Of a stretch of DNA of 64,000 nucleotides, positions 50,846 through 60,321 are shown one piece after another. The position numbers and the translations under genes were made by a program. Source of the DNA: Streptomyces nanshensis (GTDB taxonomy: Bacteria; Actinomycetota; Actinomycetes; Streptomycetales; Streptomycetaceae); the NCBI RefSeq assembly GCF_001751255.1, contig NZ_LJGW01000111.1, positions 62,001-126,000 of the forward strand. The letters run 5' to 3'. The notes beneath the pieces are model-generated. The model searched no databases, was not told the DNA's origin, and saw only the letters and a list, made by a program, of their open reading frames with translations. Each line of letters begins with the position of its first letter. Position 1 is the stretch's first letter.

Positions 50846-51190
50846 ATGGCGACCGAGGGCATCGAGGCCGTCTTTCTGACGACCCACAACTGGGGCAGGG
50901 CGGCGAAGTTCTTCCAAGCACTGGGCTACGAGCTGGAGTTCGCGACGGACCACAACTCCGGGCAGCTCCGCAACGGCGACGGTCCGTACGTCTTCATCGC
51001 CGAGGTCCCCGAGGACCGGGAGCCGCAGACGCGGATCGTGCTGAAGGTGCCCGACGCGGACGCATTCCGCGCCGACCCCTCCGTCGAGGTCGTCACCGAC
51101 TTCGAGGACACCCACTACGGGACCAGGGAGATGACCGTCCGCGACCCCGACGGACGTGTGTGGAGTCTCCAAGCCCCCGGCGGTAACTGA
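50846..51190 (+). CDS. VOC family protein paired with an RHH regulator
   Basis: A 114-residue single-domain vicinal-oxygen-chelate protein. GIEAVFLTTHNWGRAAKFFQ opens the first module; HNSGQLRNGDGPYVFIAEVP and TREMTVRDPDGRVWSLQAPG complete it. The His in TTHNW and the acidic residues in the last strand may hold a metal, but the usual metal triad is incomplete. Resistance and ligand-sequestering members of the family have this size. Immediate coupling to an RHH gene suggests control by that protein and perhaps a toxin/antitoxin-like or resistance role. Function unknown. Confidence 0.75.
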   Translation: MATEGIEAVFLTTHNWGRAAKFFQALGYELEFATDHNSGQLRNGDGPYVFIAEVPEDREPQTRIVLKVPDADAFRADPSVEVVTDFEDTHYGTREMTVRDPDGRVWSLQAPGGN

Positions 51191-51277
51191 GAGTTCGGGC
51201 CACGACCGGGGACAGCGGGAACCGGGCACAGCGGGAACCGGGCACGACGCGCACCGACCACCACGAGAGGCGGCACC

Positions 51278-52141
51278 ATGGCACAGGAGCAGACCGAGGC
51301 CGGGGCACCGGACAGCACCGCCGTACGGACCGCGCTGTGGCGGGCCCTGCACCTGGAGGTCGATCCGCCGCCCCATGTGCTCGCGGACGAGATCGGTCTG
51401 CGGCTGGCGGCGCCCGGCGACGGTTGGCGCGACCGCCCGGACATGGATCCGCGGGCCACCAGTGCGTTCCGGGCGGCCATGGTGGCCCGTGCCCGCTTCA
51501 TCGAGGATCTCGTCGCCGAGCAGGCCGCGTCCGGTGTCACGCAGTACGTGATCCTGGGCGCCGGTCTGGACACCTTCGCCCAGCGCGAGCCCGAACTCGC
51601 CGCCCGGCTGCGGATCTTCGAGGTCGACCGGCACGAGCCGCAGCTCTGGAAGCGCCGCCGACTGCTGGAACTCGGCTACGGCCTTCCGGACCGGCTGCAC
51701 TTGGTGCCCGTCGACTTCGAGGCGGGCGAGGACTGGCTCGACCGGCTGACCGACGCCGGATTCGACCCCGGACAGCCGGCGGTCATCGCCTCCACCGGCG
51801 TCACGATGTACCTCACCAAGGAGGCCACCGTCGCCACCCTGCGCCAGACCGCCGGGCTCGCGCCCGGGTCGACGCTCGCGATGACGTTCCTGCTGCCGGC
51901 CGAGCTCGTCGACGCCGCCGACCGTCACGGTCTGCGGAGGAGCGAGGAGGGCGCCCGCGCGTCCGGAACGCCGTTCATCAGCTTCTACAGCCCGCAGGAG
52001 ATGCTGGCGACGGGCCGCGAAGCCGGCTTCGCGGACGTCCGGCACATCTCCGGGGCCGCGCTCGGCGAGCGCTACTTCGCGTCCCGCGCCGACGGCCTCC
52101 GCCCCTCGACCGGGGAGGACTTCCTCGTCGCCACCGTCTGA
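51278..52141 (+). CDS. SAM-dependent methyltransferase (LCM/TIGR00027-like)
   Basis: A 287-residue class I methyltransferase of the leucine-carboxyl-methyltransferase-like group common in actinobacteria. SAM-binding motif I is TQYVILGAGLDTFAQREPEL; motif II is LRIFEVDRHEPQLWKRRRLL; post-II is ASTGVTMYLTKEATVATLRQ. N-terminal STAVRTALWRALHLEVDPPP and DPRATSAFRAAMVARARFIE are the family cap. ATG 51278 has GAGGCGG upstream. It is probably an O-methyltransferase of a small metabolite or polyketide. No biosynthetic partner is visible. Confidence 0.87.
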   Translation: MAQEQTEAGAPDSTAVRTALWRALHLEVDPPPHVLADEIGLRLAAPGDGWRDRPDMDPRATSAFRAAMVARARFIEDLVAEQAASGVTQYVILGAGLDTFAQREPELAARLRIFEVDRHEPQLWKRRRLLELGYGLPDRLHLVPVDFEAGEDWLDRLTDAGFDPGQPAVIASTGVTMYLTKEATVATLRQTAGLAPGSTLAMTFLLPAELVDAADRHGLRRSEEGARASGTPFISFYSPQEMLATGREAGFADVRHISGAALGERYFASRADGLRPSTGEDFLVATV

Positions 52142-52380
52142 GCGCCGGTCCGACCGCCGACTGAACACCGTACGAGCACCGCCGCACGGCACGGCCGCGC
52201 ACCCCGCCCTGGTTGCTCTCCGTGAACTCGCGGTCCACCCAGCGTCATGGTGGACTGAGCCCAGTGCCGCCCCGGTGCCGGTCATGGCGGGCGCCGGCCG
52301 GGCCCGTCGTATGCCGCCGGTCCGGCACCGAGCACGGCTGGGCGGTCGCAAGGCGTGACGACGAGGATGCGGAGGCGCCG

Positions 52381-52587
52381 GTGGCGGAGCCGGGAGACGA
52401 CGAGCGGCGCACCGGGCGGCTTGCGGCCCTGGCGGCGCTGACGCTCGTGCTGATCGTCCCGCCGCTGCTCTCGCAGTTCGACCGGATGGAGAGAGTCTTC
52501 GACGTCCCGGTGATCTGGGTCTACCTCTACCTCGTCTGGGCGGTGGTGATCGGCCTGATCGCCGTCATCGGCGGCAGACCGAGGTAG
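52381..52587 (+). CDS. Small two-helix membrane protein ahead of the symporter fusion
   Basis: A 68-residue protein from GTG 52381 with GGAGG five bases before it. An acidic N-terminus (VAEPGDDERRTG) precedes LAALAALTLVLIVPPLLSQF and WVYLYLVWAVVIGLIAVIGG, two membrane helices separated by the short segment DRMERVFDVPVI. DUF3311-like partner proteins of sodium/solute symporters have this size and position. It ends four bases before the symporter start. It may assemble with the transporter domain. Confidence 0.65.
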   Translation: MAEPGDDERRTGRLAALAALTLVLIVPPLLSQFDRMERVFDVPVIWVYLYLVWAVVIGLIAVIGGRPR

Positions 52588-52591
52588 TGCC

Positions 52592-55500
52592 GTGCTGCTC
52601 CAGACCTGGGTGATCGTCGCCGTCTCGGTGGTGTACCTGGGGCTGCTGTTCGCCGTGGCCTTCTTCGCCGACCGGCGGGCCGACGCCGGCCGCAGCATGG
52701 TCAACAAGGCCAGCGTCTACGCACTTTCCCTCGCGGTGTACGAGACCGCCTGGGGCTTCTACGGCAACGTCGGCACGGCCGCCAGCAGCGGCGTGGGCTT
52801 CCTGTCGGTCTATCTCGGGCCGCTGCTGATGTTCTCGCTGGGCTGGCTGCTGCTGCGCAGGATCATCCGCGTCAGCCGACGGCACCGCATCACCTCGCTC
52901 GCCGACTTCGTCTCCGCCCGCTACGGCAAGAGCGCCGCGCTGGGCGGGCTGGTGACGATCATCGCCGTGATCGGGATCGTTCCGTACATCTCGTTGCAGC
53001 TCAAGGCGATCTCCAACACCTTCGAGGTCATCCGGCGGCACCCGGACACGACGGGCGCCGCGGATCTCAGTCACGTCCCGCTGTTCCAGGACACCGGGTT
53101 CTATGTGGCGCTGCTGCTGGCCGCGTTCACGATCCTCTTCGGTACGCGCCATCTGGACGCCACCGAGCGGCACGAGGGTGTGGTCGCGGCCATCGCGTTC
53201 GAGTCCGTGGTCAAGCTCGTGATGTTCCTGTCGGTCGGGGTCTTCGTGACCTTCTGGATCTTCGACGGGTTCGGCGACCTGTTCTCCCAGGCGCACGGCG
53301 CCGGTCTCTCGCAGCTTTTCTCGCTGCGGGACCACACCAGTACGGGCACATGGATCTGGCTCAACGTGCTGTCGATGCTGGCGATCGTGCTGCTGCCCCG
53401 GCAGTGGCAGATGCTCGTCGTCGAGAACGTCGACGAACGGCACCTCAAGCGGGCGATGTGGCTCTTCCCGCTGTATCTGCTCGCGATCACCTTCTTCGTG
53501 CTCCCGATCGCGGCGGGCGGGCTGCTGCTGTTCGGGAAGTCCGTCGACGCCGACACCTATGTACTGACGCTGCCGCTGGCCGAGGGGCCGCAGGCGCTGG
53601 CGCTGCTCGTCTTCATCGGCGGCATCAGCGCGGGCACCAGCATGATCATCGTCGAGACGATCGCGCTGAGCACGATGGTCTCCAACTCGCTGGTGATGCC
53701 GCTGCTGCTGCGCGGCAAGTCCCGGCTGGCGCAACAGGGCGACCTGTCCGGGCTGGTGCTGGGCATCCGCCGGGTCACCATCGTGCTGATCCTGCTGCTC
53801 GGGTACGGCTACTTCCGGCTGGCCGGCGAGGGCCCGGCGCTGGGCTCGATCGGCACGGTGTCCTTCGCCGCAGTGGCGCAGTTCGCGCCGGCGATCCTGG
53901 GCGGGCTGTTCTGGAAGGGCGGTACGCGCAGGGGCGTGCTGGTCGGGCTGGTCGGGGGGTTCGCGGTATGGGCGTACACCCTGCTGATGCCGAACTTCGC
54001 GGACGCCGGGCTGCTGCCGGTCTCGTTCCTGGACCACGGGCCGCTGGGCATCGAGTGGCTGCGGCCGCAGCAGCTCTTCGGCCTCGGGGGCATGGACCCG
54101 ATCAGCCATGCGATGTTCTGGAGCGCGCTGCTGAACATCGGCGGGTACGTCGTGGTCTCCCTCGCGGAAAGGCCGAGCGCCGCCGAGGGCGCACAGGCGG
54201 TGCAGTTCGTCGACGTCCTCACCGAGCCCGTACGGGAGCGGCGCTGGCAGGTCCGTACGACCGTCGGCGAACTCCGTACGCTGCTGGAGCGCTTCCTCGG
54301 CCGGGGCGGCGCCCAGCGTGTGCTGCGCACCTACCCGGAGGGGAAACCCGGTGCGCCGGAGGCCGAGGCGGCGCCCGAACTCGTCCATCACGTGGAGGCG
54401 CAGCTCGCCGGCTCGATCGGTGCCGCGTCCGCGCGTCTCGCGGTCGACGCCGTGGCCGGAGAGGAGCACTTCGGCACCGACGAGGTCATGGAGATGATCG
54501 GCGAGGCGTCGCAGCGCGTGGAGCTGGTACGGGGGCGGCTGCGGCTGCTCTTCGACGCGACGGGCGGCATCGGCACGACCCTCGATGTGACCCGTACCGC
54601 CGAGGAGTTGGCGCAGGTCGCCGTGCCGCGCTTCGCGGACTACGTCACCGTCGAGCTGGCCGAGCCCGTGCTGCGCGGCGACGAGCCGGGAGTCGAACCC
54701 GCCGTCGGTTCCGGCGGCAGCACCACGATGCGGCGTACGGCCTTCAGCGGCGTACGCCAGGACCCTCCGCTCTTCCCCCTCGGGGACCGGATCACCTTCG
54801 TACCGGCCTCGCCGCCGGCGCGCACCATCGAGAGCGGGCAGGCGGTGCTGGTGCCCCGGCTGGTGCAGTCCCAGGGGTGGCGGGAGGTCGATCCGGAACG
54901 GGCCGAGCGCGTCCTGGAGTTCGGGATCCACTCGCTGATCACGGCGCCGCTGATCGCCCGCGGCGTGCTGCTGGGCGTCGTCAACTTCTGGCGCTCGGAC
55001 AAGCCCGAGCCCTTCGAGGACGACGACCTCTCCCTCGCCGCCGAACTGGCCGCCCGCGCGGCGGTCTCCCTCGACAACGCGCGCCGCTACACCCGTGAGC
55101 ACGGCATGGCCGTGACCCTCCAGCGGAGCCTGCTGCCCCGTGCCATGCCGGCGCAGAACGCCGTCGAGGTCGCCTCCCGCTATCTGCCCGCGCAGGAGGG
55201 CGTGGGCGGTGACTGGTTCGACGTCATTCCGCTGCCCGGCGCCCGTGTCGCGCTGGTCATCGGCGACGTCGTCGGGCACGGGCTGCACGCCGCCGCGACC
55301 ATGGGGCGGCTGCAGACCGCCGAGCGCAACTTCTCCTCGCTCGACCTTCCGCCGGACGAAATCCTCGGCCACCTCGACGAGTTGGTCACCCGCATCGACC
55401 AGGACGCGATCGCGGCGGGCGACGAGACCACCATCACCGGCGCCACCTGCCTGTACGCGGTCTACGACTCCGTCTCCCGTAACTGCTCCATCGCCCGGGC

Positions 55501-56215
55501 CGGTCACCCCGCGCCCGCGCTCGTCCATCCCGACGGCAGGGTGGAGTTCCTGGAGGTGCCCTCCGGGCTGCCACTGGGCATCGGCGGACTGCCCTTCGAG
55601 AGCGCCGAGTTGGAGCTGCCCGAGGGCAGCCGGCTGGTGCTGTTCACCGACGGCCTGGTCGAACGCCGCAACCAGGACATCGACACCGGGCTGCGGATGC
55701 TCCGCGAGACCCTGGCGCACGCGGCGCAGTCGCCCGACCAGACCTGCGACGCCGTGCTCGACACGCTTCTGCCGGAGTTGCAGAGCGACGACATCGCGCT
55801 GCTCGTCGCACGCACGAAGGTGCTCGACGCGAGCCATGTCGCCGAGTGGGACGTGGAGTCCGACCCCGCCGCCGTACGCCACGTACGCGCCGCCGTCTCC
55901 CGGCAGTTGGAGACCTGGGGGCTGGAGGAGCTGGTGGAGACGACGGAGCTGATCCTCAGCGAACTCATCACCAACGCCCTGCGCCACGGCGCGGGCCCCA
56001 TCAACGTACGGCTGCTGCGCGACCGTTCGCTCATCTGCGAGGTCTCCGACCAGAGCAGCACCTCACCGCATCTGCGGTACGCGGCCACGACGGACGAGGG
56101 CGGACGGGGCCTCTTCCTCGTGGCGCAGTTCGCCGAACGGTGGGGTACGCGCTACACGAAGGACGGCAAGGTCATCTGGGCGGAGCAGGCGGCGCCGGAG
56201 TTGCCGGGCGGATGA
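52592..56215 (+). CDS. Na+/solute symporter fused to GAF, SpoIIE phosphatase and HATPase domains
   Basis: A 1207-residue multidomain sensor starting at GTG 52592 (GAGG seven bases upstream). Residues 1-520 form an SLC5/PutP-like transporter with about 12 helices (YGNVGTAASSGVGFLSVYLG, FADFVSARYGKSAALGGL, GGISAGTSMIIVETIALSTM). A GAF domain spans about 648-835. A PP2C/SpoIIE phosphatase follows (LQRSLLPRAMPAQNAVEVAS, VGGDWFDVIPLPG, LVIGDVVGHGLHAAATMG, LVLFTDGLVERR; metal-binding Asp residues present). A GHKL ATPase closes it (LILSELITNALRHGAGPINV, GGRGLFLVAQFAERWG), as in anti-sigma kinases. It suggests that transport activity sets a partner-switch signal. Confidence 0.9.
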   Translation: MLLQTWVIVAVSVVYLGLLFAVAFFADRRADAGRSMVNKASVYALSLAVYETAWGFYGNVGTAASSGVGFLSVYLGPLLMFSLGWLLLRRIIRVSRRHRITSLADFVSARYGKSAALGGLVTIIAVIGIVPYISLQLKAISNTFEVIRRHPDTTGAADLSHVPLFQDTGFYVALLLAAFTILFGTRHLDATERHEGVVAAIAFESVVKLVMFLSVGVFVTFWIFDGFGDLFSQAHGAGLSQLFSLRDHTSTGTWIWLNVLSMLAIVLLPRQWQMLVVENVDERHLKRAMWLFPLYLLAITFFVLPIAAGGLLLFGKSVDADTYVLTLPLAEGPQALALLVFIGGISAGTSMIIVETIALSTMVSNSLVMPLLLRGKSRLAQQGDLSGLVLGIRRVTIVLILLLGYGYFRLAGEGPALGSIGTVSFAAVAQFAPAILGGLFWKGGTRRGVLVGLVGGFAVWAYTLLMPNFADAGLLPVSFLDHGPLGIEWLRPQQLFGLGGMDPISHAMFWSALLNIGGYVVVSLAERPSAAEGAQAVQFVDVLTEPVRERRWQVRTTVGELRTLLERFLGRGGAQRVLRTYPEGKPGAPEAEAAPELVHHVEAQLAGSIGAASARLAVDAVAGEEHFGTDEVMEMIGEASQRVELVRGRLRLLFDATGGIGTTLDVTRTAEELAQVAVPRFADYVTVELAEPVLRGDEPGVEPAVGSGGSTTMRRTAFSGVRQDPPLFPLGDRITFVPASPPARTIESGQAVLVPRLVQSQGWREVDPERAERVLEFGIHSLITAPLIARGVLLGVVNFWRSDKPEPFEDDDLSLAAELAARAAVSLDNARRYTREHGMAVTLQRSLLPRAMPAQNAVEVASRYLPAQEGVGGDWFDVIPLPGARVALVIGDVVGHGLHAAATMGRLQTAERNFSSLDLPPDEILGHLDELVTRIDQDAIAAGDETTITGATCLYAVYDSVSRNCSIARAGHPAPALVHPDGRVEFLEVPSGLPLGIGGLPFESAELELPEGSRLVLFTDGLVERRNQDIDTGLRMLRETLAHAAQSPDQTCDAVLDTLLPELQSDDIALLVARTKVLDASHVAEWDVESDPAAVRHVRAAVSRQLETWGLEELVETTELILSELITNALRHGAGPINVRLLRDRSLICEVSDQSSTSPHLRYAATTDEGGRGLFLVAQFAERWGTRYTKDGKVIWAEQAAPELPGG

Positions 56216-56281
56216 GCCGCCCGTGCACCGGCGGGGAGGACGAGCGCCGAGCGCCGGAGACCCTCCGGTCCACCCCGCTGC

Positions 56282-56297
56282 TCACCCCTCGGGGTGA
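56282..56297 (+). terminator. Hairpin after the symporter-fusion gene
   Basis: TCACCCC-TC-GGGGTGA, a 7-base stem, 66 bases after the stop. No T-run, so confidence is moderate. Confidence 0.4.
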
Positions 56298-56484
56298 TGC
56301 CCGTGACCTGCGCCCTTGATGTGCTCCGGTGGCGCACCGCGGCGCGCCTCCGCGGGACTCGGGACACACGCCTCAACAGGGCTTCCCACAACAGGACTTC
56401 GGGATACGGGACTTCCGTGGCGGTCCGGCCGGTCCCGGACGTACGTACGGAACGAGCGGCATGCCGGGGCCCCGCGGCATACGG

Positions 56485-57702
56485 TCACCGCCCCGGGGCG
56501 CCTCCCGCGACCGCGGGCAGATGGCGGCGGCTGTAGTACGCGGTGATCCCGAGCAAGAGCACGCCGACGGCGGCCAGTCCCACCAGAAGCGCCGGGTAGG
56601 GCGCGGCGCCCGCGCTCATGGCGAGGAGCAGGGGCGCGAGGAAACCGCTGTGGGTGGCGCCCTGGTAGACCGAGGAGGCGGTGGGCAACGCGGGCCCGTG
56701 CGCGAGCCGTTCGATCTCCTTCAGCCCGGAGGCGAGGGTCAGCCCGTAGCCGGCGCCGAGGACCACGGCGGCGGGCAGCACCAGCAGCGGCGAGTCCAGA
56801 GAGACCGCGACGGCGCCGGCCAGCAGCCCGACGACGACGGTGGCCATGGCGACCAGTGTCGAGCGTGCGCTGCCGGCCTGGTCCAGCCAGGTGGCCAGCG
56901 GCTGTACGGCGACGCCCACGGCGATCGTCACCCCGACGACCAGACCGCTGAACATCGGTGCGTGGCCGTGTACTTGGTCGATCACCAGCGGCGGCAGCAC
57001 GACGTACGCCACCGTCGCCGCCGCGAACGCGGCCGGGCTGGCGGGCAGCACCACGAGCACGAACCGGGGGTGGGTCACGATCGTCCAGCGCATGCGCGGG
57101 GGACGCGGCGGGGCCGTGCCGTCCTCACGGGAGGCGGCGGTCTCCGGTGCGCGGCGCGTCGCGCAGCACACCAGCAGGACGAGGAGGCTGTGCAACAGGC
57201 AGGGCAGCACCATGGGTTGGGGCAGCCACTCCGCGACGCATCCGGCGGCCAGCGCCCCGGAGGCGAAGCCGGCGCCGGTGGCGTACAGGGCACGGCGGTT
57301 TCCCGCGTCCTGGCCGCCGGCCTCGGAGATCTCCTCCAGCCAGGTCGCCCCCGCGGACAGGACGATCCCGGCGGCGAACCCGGTGGCCAGCCGGCTCGGA
57401 TACACCGCGTCCTCGGAGACCGCCGCGGCCGCCAGCAGCGCGCTCGCCGCGGACGAGACCGCCAGCGCACCGCGCACGACGCGCCGTCTGCCGTACCGGT
57501 CGGCGATCCGCCCGCCGAGGAGCAGCCCCGGCACGAGCCCCACGAGATACAGGGTGAACATCGTGGCCACCGCGAGGGCGGCCCAGCCCTCCTGCACCCG
57601 GTAGACGACGGCGAGCGGAGCGAACTGGCTGGCTCCCCACCCCGCGACGTACAGCGCGGACGCCGCCGGAAGCCAGGTGCGTGCGGCCTGCGAAACGGGC
57701 AT
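56485..57702 (-). CDS. MFS transporter
   Basis: A 405-residue major-facilitator protein with 12 predicted helices. ATFLYLVGLVPGLLLGGRIA-like segment (TMFTLYLVGLVPGLLLGGRI) and ADRYGRRRVVRGALAVSSAA carry the loop 2-3 motif G-x3-D-R-x-G-R-R. FTWLEE in GATWLEEISEAGG and GAGYGLTLASGLKEIERLAH lie in later loops. A likely efflux role is inferred from the drug:H+ antiporter pattern. It starts 51 bases after the FdhF/YdeP gene, in the same direction, so the two are probably co-transcribed. The substrate is unknown. Confidence 0.85.
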   Translation of the reverse strand: MPVSQAARTWLPAASALYVAGWGASQFAPLAVVYRVQEGWAALAVATMFTLYLVGLVPGLLLGGRIADRYGRRRVVRGALAVSSAASALLAAAAVSEDAVYPSRLATGFAAGIVLSAGATWLEEISEAGGQDAGNRRALYATGAGFASGALAAGCVAEWLPQPMVLPCLLHSLLVLLVCCATRRAPETAASREDGTAPPRPPRMRWTIVTHPRFVLVVLPASPAAFAAATVAYVVLPPLVIDQVHGHAPMFSGLVVGVTIAVGVAVQPLATWLDQAGSARSTLVAMATVVVGLLAGAVAVSLDSPLLVLPAAVVLGAGYGLTLASGLKEIERLAHGPALPTASSVYQGATHSGFLAPLLLAMSAGAAPYPALLVGLAAVGVLLLGITAYYSRRHLPAVAGGAPGR

Positions 57703-57753
57703 GCCTGAGCGGCCCTTCCCTTCTGCCGGGTGTGGCCGGGCCGCTCGGCTCTC

Positions 57754-60063
57754 TCAGCTCGCCGCGGCGGCCACCGGTTCCAGACGGACGACGACGCCCT
57801 TGGACGTCGGGGTGTTGCTGATCTCGGCGACGCTGTCGAGGGGCACCAGGACGTTGGTCTCCGGGTAGTAGGAGGCGGCCGAGCCCGGAGCCGTCGGGTA
57901 GGACACCACCCGGAAGCCGTCCGCGCGGCGCTCCACCCCGTCGTCCCACACGCTGACGATGTCGACCTGCTGGCCGTCGGCCAGGCCGAGTTCGCTCACG
58001 TCGTCCGGGTTGACCATCACGATGCGGCGGGCGTTGTGGATGCCGCGGTAGCGGTCGTTCATCGCGTACGGGACGGTGTTCCACTGGTCGTGCGAGCGCA
58101 GGGACTGGAGCACGAGATGGCCTCGGGGCGCGCTGAGCATCGTGAACGCGTTGCGTGTGAAGACGGCCTTGCCGCTCGGGGTCGGGAAGACGTGCCGGTT
58201 GACGGGGTTGGGCAGCCGGAATCCGCCGGGCTTCGCGACGCGTGCGTTGAAGTCCTCGAAGCCCGGTACGACGCGGGAGATCCGGTCCCGGACCGTGCCG
58301 TAGTCCCTCTCGAACTCCTCCCAGGGGACGGCCGCTTCGGAGCCGAGCGTGCGCCGGGCCAGACGGCACAGGATGGCGACCTCGCTGAGCAGATGCGGCG
58401 ACGCGGGCTCCAGCCGTCCGCGTGAGGCGTGCACCTCGCTCATCGAGTCCTCGACGGTGTAGAACTGCTCGCCGGTGGCCTGCACGTCGCGGTCGCTGCG
58501 GCCCAGGGTGGGCAGGATCAGCGCGGTCTCGCCGCAGGCGGTGTGCGAGCGGTTGAGCTTGGTGGAGATCTGCACGGTCAGCCGACACCGGCGCAGCGCC
58601 TCCTCCGTCACGCCGCTGTCCGGGGCGGCGCGTACGAAGTTGCCCGCGACGCCGACGAAGACCTTCGCCTTCCCGTCGCGCATGGCGCGGATGGCGCCGA
58701 CGGAGTCGAGGCCGTGCTCGGCGGGCGGGGTGAAGCCGAACTCCTTGCCGAGTGCGTCCATGAACCGCTGCGGCATCTGCTCCCAGATGCCCATGGTGCG
58801 GTCGCCCTGCACATTGCTGTGCCCGCGCACCGGGCACACTCCCCCGACGGTTCCCCGCGCGCCGTCGGGCGCGCCGATACCGCCGCGCATCAGCAGGAAG
58901 TTGACGATCTCCCGGATGGTGGGCACCCCGTGCTTGTGCTGGGTGAGGCCCATCGCCCAGCACACGATGACCTTTTCGCTCTTCAGAACGCGCCGGTGCA
59001 CCTGCTCGATCTCGTCCCGGGTCAGCCCCGTTGCGGCGAGCACGTCCTCCCAGGGGGTCTTCACGGCCTGTTCGGCGAACTCCTCGAAGCCCGTGGTGCG
59101 GGTGCGGATGAACTCGTGGTCGAGCACGGTGCCCGGGGCTTCCTCCTCGGCCTCCAGCAGCAGCCGGTTGAGGGCCTGGAAGAGCGCGAGGTCGCCGCCG
59201 GCGCGGATGCGCAGGAACTGGTCGGCGATCTGCGTGCCCCGGCCGATCACCCCGCGGGCCTTCTGCGGGTTCTTGAAACGCATCAGGCCGGCCTCGGGGA
59301 GCGGGTTCACCGCGACGATGTGGCCGCCGTTCTGCTTGGTCTCCTCCAGGGCGGAGAGCATGCGGGGATGGTTGGTGCCGGGGTTCTGGCCGACGACGAA
59401 GACCAGGTCGGCGTCGTGGATGTCGTCCAGGGACACATTGCCCTTGCCGATTCCCAGTGTCTCCCCCAGCGCGGAACCGCTGGACTCGTGGCACATGTTG
59501 GAGCAGTCCGGGAGATTGTTGGTCCCGAAGACGCGGGCGAACAACTGCAGCAGAAAAGCCGCCTCGTTGTTGAGCCTGCCGGAGGTGTAGAAAAGGGCCT
59601 CGTCGGGAGAGTCCAGGGAGCGCAGCTCCCGCGCCAGCAGATCGAGGGCCTCGTCCCATTCGATCGGTACGTAGTGCGTCGCCCCGGGGCGTTTGACCAT
59701 CGGGGACGTCAGCCGCCCTTGCTGGTTGAGCCAGAGATCGGACTTCCCGTCGAGTTCGGCGACCGAGTGCTCGCGGAAGAAGTCCGGGGTGACACGGCGC
59801 GTGGTGGCCTCGTCGTTGACGTGCTTCGCGCCGTTCTCGCAGTACTCGTTCATGTGCCGGTGGCCGCCGGGCTCCGGCCAGGCGCACCCCGGGCAGTCGA
59901 AGCCCTTGGCCTGGTTGATGTTGAGCAGGGTCAGCGCCGTGCGCCGGACGGAGTTCTCCTCCAGCGAGTACTTGAGGGCGTGGGCCACCGCGGGCACGCC
60001 TGCCGCCCAGGTCTTGGGCGGTTCGACGGCCAGGTCTTCGCTCGGATCCTCGATCGTGCCCAT
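57754..60063 (-). CDS. FdhF/YdeP-family molybdopterin oxidoreductase
   Basis: A 769-residue molybdenum enzyme related to formate dehydrogenase. N-terminal cluster residues occur in GFDCPGCAWPEPGGHRHMNE and YCENGAK. The molybdopterin-binding segments are CHESSGSALGETLGIGKGNV, LVFVVGQNPGTNHPRMLSAL, GGVCPVRGHSNVQGDRTMGI and LNRSHTACGETALILPTLGR; VNPDDVSELGLADGQQVDIV is the C-terminal cap. The ATG at 60063 is used, with TTG 60075 an alternative; GAGG lies between. Family members are poorly characterised; formate oxidation, acid tolerance or reductive roles are possible. It lies downstream of cbbX in the same direction, separated by 258 bases. Confidence 0.88.
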   Translation of the reverse strand: MGTIEDPSEDLAVEPPKTWAAGVPAVAHALKYSLEENSVRRTALTLLNINQAKGFDCPGCAWPEPGGHRHMNEYCENGAKHVNDEATTRRVTPDFFREHSVAELDGKSDLWLNQQGRLTSPMVKRPGATHYVPIEWDEALDLLARELRSLDSPDEALFYTSGRLNNEAAFLLQLFARVFGTNNLPDCSNMCHESSGSALGETLGIGKGNVSLDDIHDADLVFVVGQNPGTNHPRMLSALEETKQNGGHIVAVNPLPEAGLMRFKNPQKARGVIGRGTQIADQFLRIRAGGDLALFQALNRLLLEAEEEAPGTVLDHEFIRTRTTGFEEFAEQAVKTPWEDVLAATGLTRDEIEQVHRRVLKSEKVIVCWAMGLTQHKHGVPTIREIVNFLLMRGGIGAPDGARGTVGGVCPVRGHSNVQGDRTMGIWEQMPQRFMDALGKEFGFTPPAEHGLDSVGAIRAMRDGKAKVFVGVAGNFVRAAPDSGVTEEALRRCRLTVQISTKLNRSHTACGETALILPTLGRSDRDVQATGEQFYTVEDSMSEVHASRGRLEPASPHLLSEVAILCRLARRTLGSEAAVPWEEFERDYGTVRDRISRVVPGFEDFNARVAKPGGFRLPNPVNRHVFPTPSGKAVFTRNAFTMLSAPRGHLVLQSLRSHDQWNTVPYAMNDRYRGIHNARRIVMVNPDDVSELGLADGQQVDIVSVWDDGVERRADGFRVVSYPTAPGSAASYYPETNVLVPLDSVAEISNTPTSKGVVVRLEPVAAAAS

Positions 60064-60321
60064 GGCCTGACTCAACCTCTTTTCCGTTTGCCCCTTTTGC
60101 GTTCACATCGGTGTGTACGCGAAGGACAATTCTTCGGCAGCCGCCGACGCGGGTCAAACAGAAGTGTTCGATGCCCTCATAGACGGCGCCTATGACCATG
60201 TGAGCCCCTTCTCTGCGGTTTCGGTACGGGCGGGCGCCGATGCGACGGCCGGAAATGCGGAACCCTCAGTCCGGTGAATTACCGGTGCCGGGACGGGAAT
60301 TCGAGGAGGGCGGGCCGCCGC

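Noticed and set aside
52565-55987. A 1140-codon open frame on the minus strand opposite the symporter fusion
   Set aside because: It has low-complexity Arg/Gln/His-rich sequence without motifs and mirrors the third-position GC of the plus-strand gene, which has all family motifs. Antisense shadows of this length are common in high-GC genes.
56300-56484. Short frames on both strands between the symporter fusion and the MFS gene
   Set aside because: They have Arg/Gly/Pro-rich text, no ribosome site and no conserved motif, so they are treated as spacer.
57125-60199. A 1024-codon frame running through the MFS and FdhF/YdeP region
   Set aside because: It crosses two real genes in another frame, has no recognisable domain and is rich in Arg/Gly/Pro. 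The FdhF and MFS frames carry clear motifs.
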